From assembly GCF_001245615.1 (NCBI RefSeq), contig NZ_CWKH01000003.1:806001-870000 (forward strand): a stretch of 64,000 nt of DNA, given 5' to 3'. Below, piece by piece: positions 9,601 to 17,676 of the stretch. The stretch is from Mycolicibacterium neworleansense. Its GTDB lineage: Bacteria > Actinomycetota > Actinomycetes > Mycobacteriales > Mycobacteriaceae. Position 1 is the first letter of the stretch. The number at the start of each line of letters is the position of its first letter. The notes under the pieces are model-generated. The model made no database searches. It was not told the origin of the DNA and saw nothing but the letters and a program-made list of their open reading frames with translations. Made by a program: the position numbers and the translations under genes.

Positions 9601-10005
9601 TCACGGCTTGGTGAAGCACGCGCAATCGGCACCACAGCAGAGACAGTCGGCCATCGGCAGCGCCATATCGCACCACATTATGGCCGGCTTGGCGCTGGTG
9701 ACAGCGAAATACACTTTGCCTGTGGCAGTTGCACCCTCAGCGAGGGTCGCCCCGGAGATACCGGACGTGCTGGCCAGCTGCCACGGTACTGGGTAGCCAA
9801 GGTGATCGGCACCCATCGCCTCGATGCCAGGGATCACCGGGGCCACAGCGCCTTTGACCGCCCGCACCGATACTGTGGCCTCCCACAAGGGTCGCACCCT
9901 ACCTAGTTGGAGGTCGCAACTGCGCAGTTGGTTGCGGCGATAGACCGGCGTTTCGGCGTACACCCGGAACCGTCGGCGGCGCGAAGGGCTGACGGGCGGG
10001 GCCAT
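9601..10005 (-). CDS. DUF1942/MPT63-like protein, shortened, Cys-rich tail
   Basis: A 134-residue product. Residues about 40-110 (LWEATVSVRAVKGAVAPVIP ... SGISGATLAEGATATGKVYF) follow the pattern of the mycobacterial MPT63/DUF1942 immunoglobulin-like secreted proteins. The usual signal peptide and first strands are missing and replaced by an Arg-rich start, so the N-terminus looks truncated or frameshifted. The C-terminus departs from the family and carries clustered cysteines (CDMALPMADCLCCGADCACF), suggestive of metal binding. Its ATG overlaps the stop of the upstream gene (TAATG), so the two are translated together. Confidence 0.5.
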   Translation of the reverse strand: MAPPVSPSRRRRFRVYAETPVYRRNQLRSCDLQLGRVRPLWEATVSVRAVKGAVAPVIPGIEAMGADHLGYPVPWQLASTSGISGATLAEGATATGKVYFAVTSAKPAIMWCDMALPMADCLCCGADCACFTKP

Positions 10006-10532
10006 TAGCGGCCCATCATGGGTCCCATCATGGTTGGCATGCCATTGACAACGAAGCCGGTAACTTCTCGCGCGTGGGCGCGGATGGCGTCGATAAGAGC
10101 GGGATCAGTGGCAGTTTCGATAACGGCAACACCGTTGGAGGTCAGCGTGATTTGGCGTTGGTAGTCAGATGCTCTCCGGAACAGCGTGGGCAGGCTGTCG
10201 CTCATGCAGGTCACTTCAGCACCTTGGCCGAGGTGGTCATACATTGAGGACACGTGGGCATGCAGTTGCGCGACGAGATCAGGGGCGCCGGATTCAGTGA
10301 CGGTACGGATCCCGCCTGGTATGTCTTCGACGGTGCGCCGCAGTTCATTGTGTCGGGCGAACATAGCCATGTAGCGGCTCATATCGGTGCCCGAGATTCC
10401 ACCCATCATCCCGGGCCCCTCGGCTCGGCCTGCCGGCATCCGAATGGTGGTGCGCAGCAGGTAGGCCAGTGCGGCCACGGTGCCGGCCGCCCCGAGGACG
10501 GCAAGAGCGGTGCGTCTGGGCATTTCGGTCAT
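10005..10532 (-). CDS. Exported His/Met-rich protein of a metal-cluster family
   Basis: A 175-residue product. ATG at 10532 is chosen because AAAGAAG lies just upstream. The N-terminus is a signal or anchor segment (about 7-27) followed by a Met-rich stretch, GPGMMGGISGTDMSRYMAMF. The rest has the pattern ARHNELRRTVEDIPGGIRTVTES...HVSSMYDHL...HAREVTGFV, known from small proteins encoded beside heavy-metal resistance genes in many bacteria. Their biochemical role is not established. Copper or another soft metal ligand is plausible from the Met and His content. It ends in GMPTMMGPMMGR. Confidence 0.55.
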   Translation of the reverse strand: MTEMPRRTALAVLGAAGTVAALAYLLRTTIRMPAGRAEGPGMMGGISGTDMSRYMAMFARHNELRRTVEDIPGGIRTVTESGAPDLVAQLHAHVSSMYDHLGQGAEVTCMSDSLPTLFRRASDYQRQITLTSNGVAVIETATDPALIDAIRAHAREVTGFVVNGMPTMMGPMMGR

Positions 10533-10586
10533 GTGCGGCTTCTTTCGTGATGGTGCCGGCGTGGACACACCACCGCCCGCGGCGAG

Positions 10587-11152
10587 TCAGGTCGTGGCGG
10601 CCTTACGGGTGACGACCCGTTCGACGAGCCCGAGGGTGAACCGCTCGACGCGGTCAATGTCGAGGCCGTCAGCGGTAAGGAGGTGGTCCAGTGGGCGGCG
10701 CTGCTGCGGATGTGATCGACCAGGACGAGCCGCCCACCTGGGCGCAGTACCCGGGTCATCTCGGTTAGCGCTTGGGTGTGGTTGGGGATGGCGCACAGCC
10801 CGAGGGGGCATACGACGGCGTCGAAGCTGGCATCGTCGAACGGCAATCGGTGGGCGTCGGCCCGTTGCAGAACGGCGGGGTGTCCGAGATCGGCGGCGCG
10901 GTCACGGGCCAGGTCGAGTATCTGCTCGCTCCAGTCGATGCCGGTCGGCCGGACAGTTTCGGGGCAGAAGGGCAGGTTGAGGCCAGTGCCGATCGCGACT
11001 TCCAGAACGTCGCCGGTGGCTTGGCTGCAGACCCACTGGCGGGAGTCGCCGAACAGGTGGCGGTCGAAGAACCCGATCTCACGGTCATAGTTGCGGGATT
11101 TCTTGTCCCAGTACCGGTTCCAGCGTGCGCTTCGATCATCTGATGTAGCCAT
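10587..11152 (-). pseudogene. Class I SAM methyltransferase, C-terminus frameshifted
   Basis: The first ~150 residues are a UbiE-like methyltransferase with motif I, DVLEVAIGTGLNLPF, and the LRPGGRLVLVDHIRSS segment. After HIRSS the frame turns into Ser/Pro/Arg-rich sequence. The next frame continues with a family-like end (RRPLDHLLTADGLDIDRVER...ERVVTRK) and stops at 10587. Relatives have about 20 more residues between these two parts, so a small out-of-frame deletion near 10700 is likely. If expressed from the first frame alone, the product would run to 10529 as a 207-residue protein. The substrate is unknown. Confidence 0.6.
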
Positions 11153-11519
11153 GGTTCACCTCGCGTCGCCGGTCAGGCGTTGCGGAGCGTCCAATATGGG
11201 CTGCCGTCTGCCGACAGTCTCACAGTAGTCGCGTGGGCCTGGCCGTGGGCGTCGTTCCCCTACCACCCGAACTTCGGCTCTAATCGAGACCACCTGCACC
11301 AGCAACGAGCAGGTCGGGGTCATCGCGTGATGACCGTGGCGCGACACTGGACATCAGAATGAATCAGGCTGTCCGAGTACAGATGTGGCTGGCCACCAGC
11401 GTTGCGGGTTGCCCACAAGGATGGCACCGGCCTGGCACTGCACCTCCACCCCACCGAGCCACCGAGGAGACACAGACGTCGGGTCCCAACCCCACCTCGA
11501 AGCATCGCCGCTAGTCGGT
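11153..11519. other. Intergenic region without a gene
   Basis: Between the methyltransferase and the cmtR-like regulator I see no reading frame with family resemblance or a ribosome binding site. It probably holds only the promoters of the two divergent units. Confidence 0.4.
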
Positions 11520-11525
11520 TATAAT
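11520..11525 (+). promoter_or_regulatory. Perfect TATAAT -10 of the cadmium operon
   Basis: TATAAT ends 7 bases before the ATG at 11532. Transcription is therefore expected to start at or next to the first codon, giving a leaderless mRNA. Confidence 0.6.
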
Positions 11526-11531
11526 CGTCAT

Positions 11532-11942
11532 ATGGCGATGAATGAGTCGGATGCCTGCCTCGTCGGCAGTACCTCAGGGACCTCCTCCAATCTGGATGCC
11601 GCGGTGGCGCTGTTTCACAGCCTCTCCGATGGCGCCCGGCTGGCGACCGTGCGCCGGCTGGCCGACGGGGAAGCCCGGGTGGTCGACCTGGTCGGTGAGC
11701 TGGGGTTGGCGCAATCCACCGTCTCGGCCCATGTGGCGTGCCTGCGGGACTGCGGACTGGTCACCGGGCGCCCCGAAGGACGACAGGTGTTCTACTCGCT
11801 GACGCGCCCCGAACTGCTCGACCTGCTCGCCTCAGCGGAGACGCTGCTGGCCGCCACGGGCAGCGCGGTGGCGCTGTGCCCCAACTACGGAACCCGCTCC
11901 CGCACGGGCGCGGCGACCTCCACGAAGCAGGCCCGGCGATGA
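11532..11942 (+). CDS. CmtR-type ArsR/SmtB metal sensor (Cd/Pb)
   Basis: A winged-helix repressor of 136 residues. The recognition helix region reads LVGELGLAQSTVSAHVACLRDCGL. Cysteines at about 70, 74 and 116 have almost the spacing of the Cd(II)/Pb(II) ligands of M. tuberculosis CmtR (Cys57, Cys61, Cys102). The gene begins directly after a TATAAT box. Its stop overlaps the start of the metal ATPase (ATGA), so it heads the operon and probably represses it until cadmium or lead binds. Confidence 0.82.
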   Translation: MAMNESDACLVGSTSGTSSNLDAAVALFHSLSDGARLATVRRLADGEARVVDLVGELGLAQSTVSAHVACLRDCGLVTGRPEGRQVFYSLTRPELLDLLASAETLLAATGSAVALCPNYGTRSRTGAATSTKQARR

Positions 11943-13903
11943 GCGACGCATGCGGCTGCGGCAACGACGAACCCCGCTCCGACGAGCAGGAGCGTGAACC
12001 CGAGCGGCTCTGGCAGATCAAAGAACTGCAGTTCGCCGCTATTTCGGGGGTGTTCCTGCTGGCAGCGCTGATCGCTGGATTCCTCGGCGCCACCGAGCCG
12101 ATCGTCCTCACGCTGCAAGCGGTGGCGCTGCTGGCCGGTGCCTATACCTTCGTGCCGTCCACCCTGACGCGGCTGGCCAAGGGCAAGATCGGGGTCGGCA
12201 CCCTGATGACCATCGCCGCGGTGGGCGCAGTGATCCTCGGCGAGGTGGGCGAGGCCGCCATGCTGGCCTTCCTGTTCTCCATCAGCGAGGGACTGGAGGA
12301 GTACTCGCTGGCGCGCACTCGCCGCGGACTGCGCGCGCTGTTGTCGCTGGTGCCCGATGAGGCCACCGTGCTGCGTGACGGCACCGAAATTGTCGTCGCA
12401 CCAACCGAATTGCGGATCGGCGACCGGATGCTGGTCAAGCCGGGTGAACGTGTCGCTACCGACGGCATCATCGGGCAAGGCCGCACCGCGCTCGACGTCT
12501 CGGCCATCACCGGCGAGTCGGTTCCCGTCGAAGCAGGGCCAGGCGATGAGGTGTTCGCCGGGTCGATCAACGGCACCGGCGTACTCGAGGTGGAGGTCAC
12601 TACCACCGCCGAGGACAACTCGCTGGCCCGCATCGTGCGCATCGTGGAGGCCGAGCAGTCCCGCAAGGGCGCCTCCCAACGCTTGGCCGACCGCATCGCC
12701 AAACCGCTGGTGCCCGGGGTCATGATCGCCGCGGCACTGATCGCGGTGCTGGGCAGTGTGCTCGGTGACCCGGCTACCTGGATCGAACGTGCCCTGGTGG
12801 TGCTGGTCGCCGCCTCCCCGTGCGCCTTGGCAATCTCCGTGCCGGTCACCGTCGTGGCCGCGATCGGAGCCGCCAGCAAGCTGGGTGCATTGGTCAAGGG
12901 CGGCGCCGCGCTGGAAGCGCTGGGCAAGATCCGCGGCGTTGCACTGGACAAGACCGGCACACTCACCGCGAACCGGCCCACGGTTATCGAGGTGGCCACC
13001 ACCAACGGTGCCACTGGCGAACAGGTGCTGGATCTGGCGGCAGCCCTGGAAGCGCGCAGCGAGCACCCGCTGGCCGCGGCGATCCTGGCCGCAGCCGACA
13101 CCGTCATCCCCGCCACCGACGTCGAGGCCGTCACCGGTGCCGGCCTCACCGGGCATCGCAACGGGCACACCATCCGGCTCGGCCGGCCCGGCTGGCTCGA
13201 CCCCGGCCCACTCGCCGGCGATGTCGCACGCATGCAGCAGGCCGGCGCCACCGCCGTCCTCGTCGAAGACAACGGACAGCTGATCGGGGCAATTGCAGTA
13301 CGCGACGAGTTGCGCCCCGAGGCCGCCGAGGTGGTGGCCCAACTGCGCGGCGACGGCTACCACGTGGCGATGCTCACCGGCGACAACCAGGCCACCGCCG
13401 CGGCGTTGGCCCGCGATGTCCGGATCGACGCCGTGCACGCCGAGTTGCGCCCCGAGGACAAGGCCCGACTGATCGAACAGCTCCGGGCCCAGCGCCCCAC
13501 GGCGATGGTGGGCGATGGCGTCAATGACGCTCCTGCCCTGGCCACTGCCGACCTGGGTATCGCAATGGGCGCGATGGGCACCGACGTGGCGATCGAAACC
13601 GCGGATGTGGCGTTGATGGGCGAAGACCTGCGCCACCTGCCGCAGGCGTTCACTCATGCGCGTCGGGCGCGCCGGATCATGCTGCAAAACGTCGGCCTGT
13701 CCCTGGGCCTGATTGTCGCGTTGATGCCGCTGGCCTTGTTCGGGATGCTCGGCCTAGCCGCCGTCGTGCTGGTCCACGAACTCGCCGAAATCGTGGTCAT
13801 CGCCAACGGAGTACGGGCCGGACGCACCAAACCCCTAGCCACCGCGACAGTAGACCGGTCGGCCCGCCAAACCCGCGCGGCCTCGGTCGACGCACCGTCG
13901 TGA
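11939..13903 (+). CDS. P1B-type heavy-metal ATPase (Cd/Zn/Pb export)
   Basis: A 654-residue efflux ATPase. It contains the transmembrane SPC metal motif (AASPCALAIS), the phosphorylation motif DKTGTLT, the TGES actuator loop, a catalytic-domain SEHPLA (HP) motif and a GDGVNDAPAL hinge. The N-terminus is short with a CGCG cluster and no full heavy-metal-associated domain. SPC occurs in zinc/cadmium and cobalt-type mycobacterial pumps such as CtpD; the neighbouring CmtR-type sensor and CadD favour cadmium/lead/zinc. ATG at 11939 overlaps the regulator stop. Confidence 0.9.
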   Translation: MSDACGCGNDEPRSDEQEREPERLWQIKELQFAAISGVFLLAALIAGFLGATEPIVLTLQAVALLAGAYTFVPSTLTRLAKGKIGVGTLMTIAAVGAVILGEVGEAAMLAFLFSISEGLEEYSLARTRRGLRALLSLVPDEATVLRDGTEIVVAPTELRIGDRMLVKPGERVATDGIIGQGRTALDVSAITGESVPVEAGPGDEVFAGSINGTGVLEVEVTTTAEDNSLARIVRIVEAEQSRKGASQRLADRIAKPLVPGVMIAAALIAVLGSVLGDPATWIERALVVLVAASPCALAISVPVTVVAAIGAASKLGALVKGGAALEALGKIRGVALDKTGTLTANRPTVIEVATTNGATGEQVLDLAAALEARSEHPLAAAILAAADTVIPATDVEAVTGAGLTGHRNGHTIRLGRPGWLDPGPLAGDVARMQQAGATAVLVEDNGQLIGAIAVRDELRPEAAEVVAQLRGDGYHVAMLTGDNQATAAALARDVRIDAVHAELRPEDKARLIEQLRAQRPTAMVGDGVNDAPALATADLGIAMGAMGTDVAIETADVALMGEDLRHLPQAFTHARRARRIMLQNVGLSLGLIVALMPLALFGMLGLAAVVLVHELAEIVVIANGVRAGRTKPLATATVDRSARQTRAASVDAPS

Positions 13904-14178
13904 CCCCCGGCCACCCCGGCCGGCAGGCCACCGTGATGCGGTCGCGCATCACCCTGGCCGCCACCGCGGTCCTCGTCGCAGGGATGGCCGCCCTACCGGG
14001 TGGCGCGCTGGCCAATGTGATCGACCGCACCGCCGATGCGATGGTCACCGACTACGTGCACACGGGCTGGTTTCCCACCTTCAACCTCGCTGACGCCTTC
14101 ATCGTCACAGGCGCAGCCATACTCGTTGTGGCCAGTTGGCGCGCGAGCGGCACCGCAGACACCGGGATACGCGCATGA
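13900..14178 (+). CDS. Truncated LspA (signal peptidase II)-like protein
   Basis: A 92-residue product matching the C-terminal half of LspA. It has GGALANVIDR with the first catalytic Asp, and TDYVHTGWFPTFNLADAF with the second, followed by a last transmembrane helix. The N-terminal two helices of a normal LspA (about 160 residues) are absent; the gene starts with GTG overlapping the ATPase stop. In lead operons of other bacteria a LspA homologue (PbrC) acts beside a P1B ATPase, so the location is meaningful. Whether this half-length version is active is doubtful. Confidence 0.65.
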   Translation: MTPGHPGRQATVMRSRITLAATAVLVAGMAALPGGALANVIDRTADAMVTDYVHTGWFPTFNLADAFIVTGAAILVVASWRASGTADTGIRA

Positions 14179-14768
14179 TCCTGTCGTCCGTGCTACCCGC
14201 GATCGGCCTGTTCACCGTCACCAACATCGACGACATCATCGTGCTCTCAATGTTTTTCGCCCGCGGCGCGGGACAACGCGGGACAACGGCCCGAATCACC
14301 GCAGGTCAATACCTGGGATTTGTGGGCATTCTGGGCGCGGCGGTGCTCGTCACGGTGGGTGCCGGAGCGTTCCTTCCTCCACAAGTCATCCCCTACTTCG
14401 GACTCATACCGCTCGCGCTGGGGCTGTGGGCGGCCTGGCAAGCCTGGCGTGACAACGACGACGATGACGACGCGGCGAAGGTCGCGGGCAAAAACGTCGG
14501 CGTCTGGACGGTCGCTGCAGTCACCTTCGCCAACGGCGGGGACAACATCGGCGTCTACGTCCCCGTCTTCCTCAGCGTGGGACCCGCGGCCGTGGTGGCA
14601 TACTGCATCGTCTTCCTCGCGCTCATCGCGGTCCTCGTCGTCGCCGCCAGATTCGTCGCCACCCGCCGGCCGATCGCCGAAATCCTCGAACGCTGGGAAC
14701 ACATCCTCTTCCCGATCGTCCTGATTGCCCTCGGCATCGTCATCCTGGTCAGTGGTCTCGCCGACTAA
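14175..14768 (+). CDS. cadD: Cadmium resistance transporter CadD
   Basis: A 197-residue integral membrane protein of the CadD/LysE-related family with about five transmembrane helices. Conserved motifs are visible: TNIDDIIVLSMFFARG near the N-terminus and TFANGGDNIGVYVPVF in the middle. An acidic loop, NDDDDDA, lies between. ATG at 14175 overlaps the LspA-like stop, so it is the fourth gene of a coupled cmtR-ATPase-lspA'-cadD operon. Its role is cadmium efflux, known for staphylococcal CadD. Confidence 0.88.
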   Translation: MILSSVLPAIGLFTVTNIDDIIVLSMFFARGAGQRGTTARITAGQYLGFVGILGAAVLVTVGAGAFLPPQVIPYFGLIPLALGLWAAWQAWRDNDDDDDAAKVAGKNVGVWTVAAVTFANGGDNIGVYVPVFLSVGPAAVVAYCIVFLALIAVLVVAARFVATRRPIAEILERWEHILFPIVLIALGIVILVSGLAD

Positions 14769-15034
14769 GGAGCAAGAAGCCCTTCTCTCGCACAGTTGAC
14801 CGCCGAAAGACTTGTCGCCCAAAAGGGATCCATGCGTAGCGTCATGTGATCTATTGCCGTCATCGCACCCGTTATCGTCGCTGCAGCCCACGTTCACGGG
14901 CTACACCACCGGCGACGAGTCCATGCCCAAGGCGGCACCTTCCACTTCGCCCCCGGTTAACCGCGTTTGTATCTATCAAATCGGTGGCCAAATGAAGCGC
15001 CGCGAACGGCCTCGGCTGCCGGAGACAGTGCGAT

Positions 15035-15937
15035 CTAGTCCAGGAGTCGGCCGCTGATGAGGCGCAGCTGTGGATAGGCGTTGGCGACGGGCAGCACAGT
15101 GCCCCCGGGGTGTGCTGTGAGCCAGTCGTCGGCTGCTTGGGGGTTCGCAAAGAAACGGCCGGGGTCGCAGATGGTCGCACGCACTGCGGCGGAGTCCATA
15201 GTCTGGGAACCAGGAATCGAGATCACCGCGGTAGAGGGCGAGAGGTCGGTAACACCGGACCGCGGGTCAACCGTGAAGCTGACAACGATATCGGTTGTCG
15301 GGCAGCGGGATTCGATTTGCGCGCGGCGATCGAGGATCACCGGAAACAGCAGGGTGTCGGCGGCACACCACGTATAGAGGTGCTGCCCGTCGACGATGTA
15401 AACATGCGGGCTCGGGTTGAGAGTCAATCCCCACCCGATGATGCGGTGATGGTCGTCGTACTCGATATCACGGCCTGCGGGAGCAGTGGTGAGGTCGGCT
15501 CTATCGACGCCGGCGGCCGCACAGAGATCGGCGACCGTGACGGGACCGCCGCCGGCGAGCAGGCGCACGGCGGTGCGCATGAGGTGCCGTCCAGTCTTCT
15601 GGTCGGTGTCCCTTGAGACGCTGTCGGCGCCTGGGTCTGCGCACATCAGCGGCTCCTTCCGTGCCGCATCCCGGAGGTGATCGGCTGAATTGGCGCGCAA
15701 TGCGGTCAAGAGACGCTCGGGTGTCGGCAGGTCGAGCCGGCAGGCGTCTGCAGCCAGGACCGTAGCTGCGGGGCACATCACATCGGCACCGTCGACGAGG
15801 ACTGTTGGCGAGGGGTAGCGGCCCACTCTCTCGATGATCGGCAAGTCCAGAGCCATGCTGCTCAGGCAGTCGGTGACCAGCTGCCGGGCGGACGCGGCAT
15901 GAGGACAGTCGGGTGCAGTGAGCAGTTCGATGCGCAT
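15035..15937 (-). CDS. merB: Alkylmercury lyase MerB with an N-terminal extra domain
   Basis: A 300-residue protein that cleaves carbon-mercury bonds. Residues about 90-300 form the MerB domain. LYTWCAADTLLFP supplies the Cys and Asp pair (Cys96/Asp99 in R831b MerB), and ATICDPGRFF holds the second cysteine. The N-terminal ~85 residues start MRIELLTAPDCPHA with a thioredoxin/glutaredoxin-like pattern that could hold or hand over mercury. The start is the ATG at 15937. merR follows 4 bases upstream on the same strand. No mercuric reductase (merA) is visible in this window. Confidence 0.85.
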   Translation of the reverse strand: MRIELLTAPDCPHAASARQLVTDCLSSMALDLPIIERVGRYPSPTVLVDGADVMCPAATVLAADACRLDLPTPERLLTALRANSADHLRDAARKEPLMCADPGADSVSRDTDQKTGRHLMRTAVRLLAGGGPVTVADLCAAAGVDRADLTTAPAGRDIEYDDHHRIIGWGLTLNPSPHVYIVDGQHLYTWCAADTLLFPVILDRRAQIESRCPTTDIVVSFTVDPRSGVTDLSPSTAVISIPGSQTMDSAAVRATICDPGRFFANPQAADDWLTAHPGGTVLPVANAYPQLRLISGRLLD

Positions 15938-15941
15938 GTGT

Positions 15942-16364
15942 TCAGTCTCCGGTGGCCGAATGTGGTGTGGTGGCGGCGATGTGAATGTCGTGCAGGATCG
16001 GGCACTCCCGCTGGAGTCGAGGCTGATCGCAGGTTTCGACGAGCCGGCCGAGCGCATTGCGCATACCGGCCAGCTCATCGATCCGACGCTGCAGGTCGCC
16101 GATACGCGCATAGGCCATCGCTTTGGCATCGTCACACGAGGCCGGCCCTCCGCCGGCCAGGTGCAGCAGTTCCTCGATGTCATCGAGCGTGAATCCCAAT
16201 TGTTGGGCGCGTTTGACGAACCGCACGACCCGTACCGCGTCCGCGGAATAGCATCGGTATCCCGACCCGGTCCGCTGCGGTGAGGGTAGCAAGCCACGGC
16301 GTTCGTAGTAGCGCAAGGTTTGGGCATTGACGTGCGCCGCCGCAGCGACCTCACTGGTTCTCAC
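15942..16364 (-). CDS. merR: MerR-family mercury regulator
   Basis: A 140-residue MerR protein: an N-terminal helix-turn-helix (RTSEVAAAAHVNAQTLRYYE), the dimer helix, and a C-terminal metal region with Cys in PASCDDAKAM and then ETCDQPRLQRECPIL. These three cysteines match the Hg(II) ligands of MerR (Cys82, Cys117, Cys126). The start is a GTG at 16364 behind a GGTGGGG stretch. It lies 4 bases upstream of merB and probably forms an operon with it. A 12-bp tandem repeat lies just upstream. Confidence 0.85.
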   Translation of the reverse strand: MRTSEVAAAAHVNAQTLRYYERRGLLPSPQRTGSGYRCYSADAVRVVRFVKRAQQLGFTLDDIEELLHLAGGGPASCDDAKAMAYARIGDLQRRIDELAGMRNALGRLVETCDQPRLQRECPILHDIHIAATTPHSATGD

Positions 16365-16387
16365 CCCACCAGCATGAACCCTGTACC

Positions 16388-16411
16388 CAACTATCGGGTC
16401 AACTATCGGGT
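16388..16411. repeat. Two perfect 12-bp direct repeats upstream of merR
   Basis: CAACTATCGGGT occurs twice in tandem (16388-16399 and 16400-16411), just upstream of the merR start. On the minus strand this reads TTGACCCGATAG, so it duplicates a TTGACC -35-like element. It may be part of the merR promoter. Confidence 0.5.
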
Positions 16412-16866
16412 CAAGCCGACGTAGGTATTCTCCACATAGTTGCAGCCGTTTATTTGCGAACGCAACGAGCTCGCACGCACAGCCATCACTGATGGCGCGA
16501 GATTCTAGGAACGGCAACACTGTTGATGAACATCGCATTGCACATCCTTGCAATCCAAGTTGGTGGATCTGTCAACTTCCGCCATCTCAAATACCTATCC
16601 GCCATCCTCTCACCTGCACGTTCTCACGCAGGTGGCGTGCAAGGCCCATCCAGATGGCGGAGCCCGAAACTGCTGGGGGTCTGCTGCCATCGGCTAGGTG
16701 TGTGAAAGGTATTGTCACTGCGACTGTGAGCGACACGTTGGCCGTCGTGCTGCCCCCCTCATCCGGACTCGGGCCTGTCGTTCGGCCGACGAGCCCGAAT
16801 TGGGATGGTCAACCTCTGACAGTTGTCGATGGTTGGACGTTGTCGACGATTAACGAGGCTTGCATT
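16412..16866. other. Intergenic region between divergent mercury genes
   Basis: About 450 bases of lower GC than the flanks. I see CCGCCATC repeats near 16580-16610 and an inverted partner GATGGCGG near 16650, but no convincing reading frame. It should hold the promoters of merR-merB (minus) and of the 16898 operon (plus). Confidence 0.4.
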
Positions 16867-16882
16867 CCGTACCTAGGTACGG
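16867..16882 (+). promoter_or_regulatory. MerR-type operator in an elongated promoter
   Basis: The perfect 16-bp palindrome CCGTACCTAGGTACGG sits between TTGCAT (-35 like) and TTTATC (-10 like), with an 18-base spacer. A dyad centred in an over-long spacer is the hallmark of MerR-activated promoters. The ATG at 16898 follows the -10 by 8-9 bases, so the transcript is probably leaderless. Confidence 0.7.
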
Positions 16883-16897
16883 GTTTATCGTCGGTGT

Positions 16898-17242
16898 ATG
16901 GCGATCGAAGATGGCTCGGATTGGGTGCCCCAATCGTGCTCGCTGCCGTCCGCGGAGAGGCCATTGCGGGTGGCTGAGTTTGACCGGTTGTTTGGTGAAT
17001 CGGCGGTGCGGTCAACGCGGGTGACCACCACGCGGCTCGACGTGGAGCTGGACGCCGCGGCGCAGCATCGCGCGCGGGATCTGGCCGCGCGGGAGTCGGA
17101 GTGCTGCTCGTACTTCACGTTTACTTTTGAGACAGTGGGGCCGAATGTGGTGATGCGCATTGAGGTTCCACCGTCGCAGAGCGCTGTGCTGGATGCTCTG
17201 GCTGGCCGCGTCGACGTGGCGACCCGAGGTGGCGTCACGTGA
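16898..17242 (+). CDS. Small conserved protein of the mercury cluster
   Basis: An unrecognised protein of 114 residues with no membrane segment. Its most notable part is ARESECCSYFTFTFE, a Cys-Cys pair followed by beta-like sequence. It is the first gene behind the MerR-type promoter and its stop overlaps the start of the downstream merR-like gene, so the two are co-expressed. A soft-metal binding role is possible but unproven. Confidence 0.6.
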   Translation: MAIEDGSDWVPQSCSLPSAERPLRVAEFDRLFGESAVRSTRVTTTRLDVELDAAAQHRARDLAARESECCSYFTFTFETVGPNVVMRIEVPPSQSAVLDALAGRVDVATRGGVT

Positions 17243-17664
17243 GTGAGACAGGACTGCGCAGCGGTCAGCTGGCTGGCGCGGCGGGTGTGAATGTTGAGAC
17301 GCTGCGGTATTACGAGCGCCGGGGTCTGTTGGCCAAGCCGCAGAGGTCGTTGGGTGGGCACCGGTTGTATCCGGCGCAGACGGTGACGATGCTGCGGGTG
17401 ATCAAGACGGCGCAGCGTCTGGGGTTCACGCTCGATGAGGTGGCGGACTTGTTGGCCGCGACGCGGGTGGGTGCCCGCTCGGATGCGGGGTTGCGGGCCC
17501 GGGCGCAGACCAAGCTGGCCGAGATCGACCAGAAGCTCGCCGAGCTCGCCGCGGTGCGCGACACATTGCGCTCGGCGCTGGAAGCAGGCTGTGATGATCT
17601 GCTCGCGTGCGCGGAAAGCCCGTGTTGCCCACTGCCGTTCACCACTGATTTCGACGCGAGCTGA
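17239..17664 (+). CDS. MerR-family metal-responsive regulator
   Basis: A 141-residue MerR protein. The N-terminal domain, LRSGQLAGAAGVNVETLRYYE, is followed by the dimerisation helix and a Cys-rich C-terminus (AGCDDLLACAESPCCPLPF). The cysteine arrangement is denser than in the merB-linked MerR, so its metal preference could differ. GTG at 17239 overlaps the upstream stop. The palindrome at 16867-16882 is its likely binding site, giving autoregulation of the operon 16898-18006 or beyond. Confidence 0.82.
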   Translation: MSETGLRSGQLAGAAGVNVETLRYYERRGLLAKPQRSLGGHRLYPAQTVTMLRVIKTAQRLGFTLDEVADLLAATRVGARSDAGLRARAQTKLAEIDQKLAELAAVRDTLRSALEAGCDDLLACAESPCCPLPFTTDFDAS

Positions 17665-17676
17665 AGGGTCTGCGCG

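Noticed and set aside
9428..9676. 82-codon frame on the minus strand
   Set aside because: No family resemblance, overlaps the DUF1942-like gene in another frame.
11885..13687. 600-codon open frame on the minus strand opposite the metal ATPase
   Set aside because: GC-rich shadow of the ATPase gene; His/Gln/Gly-rich product without any family pattern or ribosome binding site.
16388..16411. CRISPR-like repeat
   Set aside because: Only two adjacent 12-bp units without spacers; no cas genes. No CRISPR array was seen in the window.
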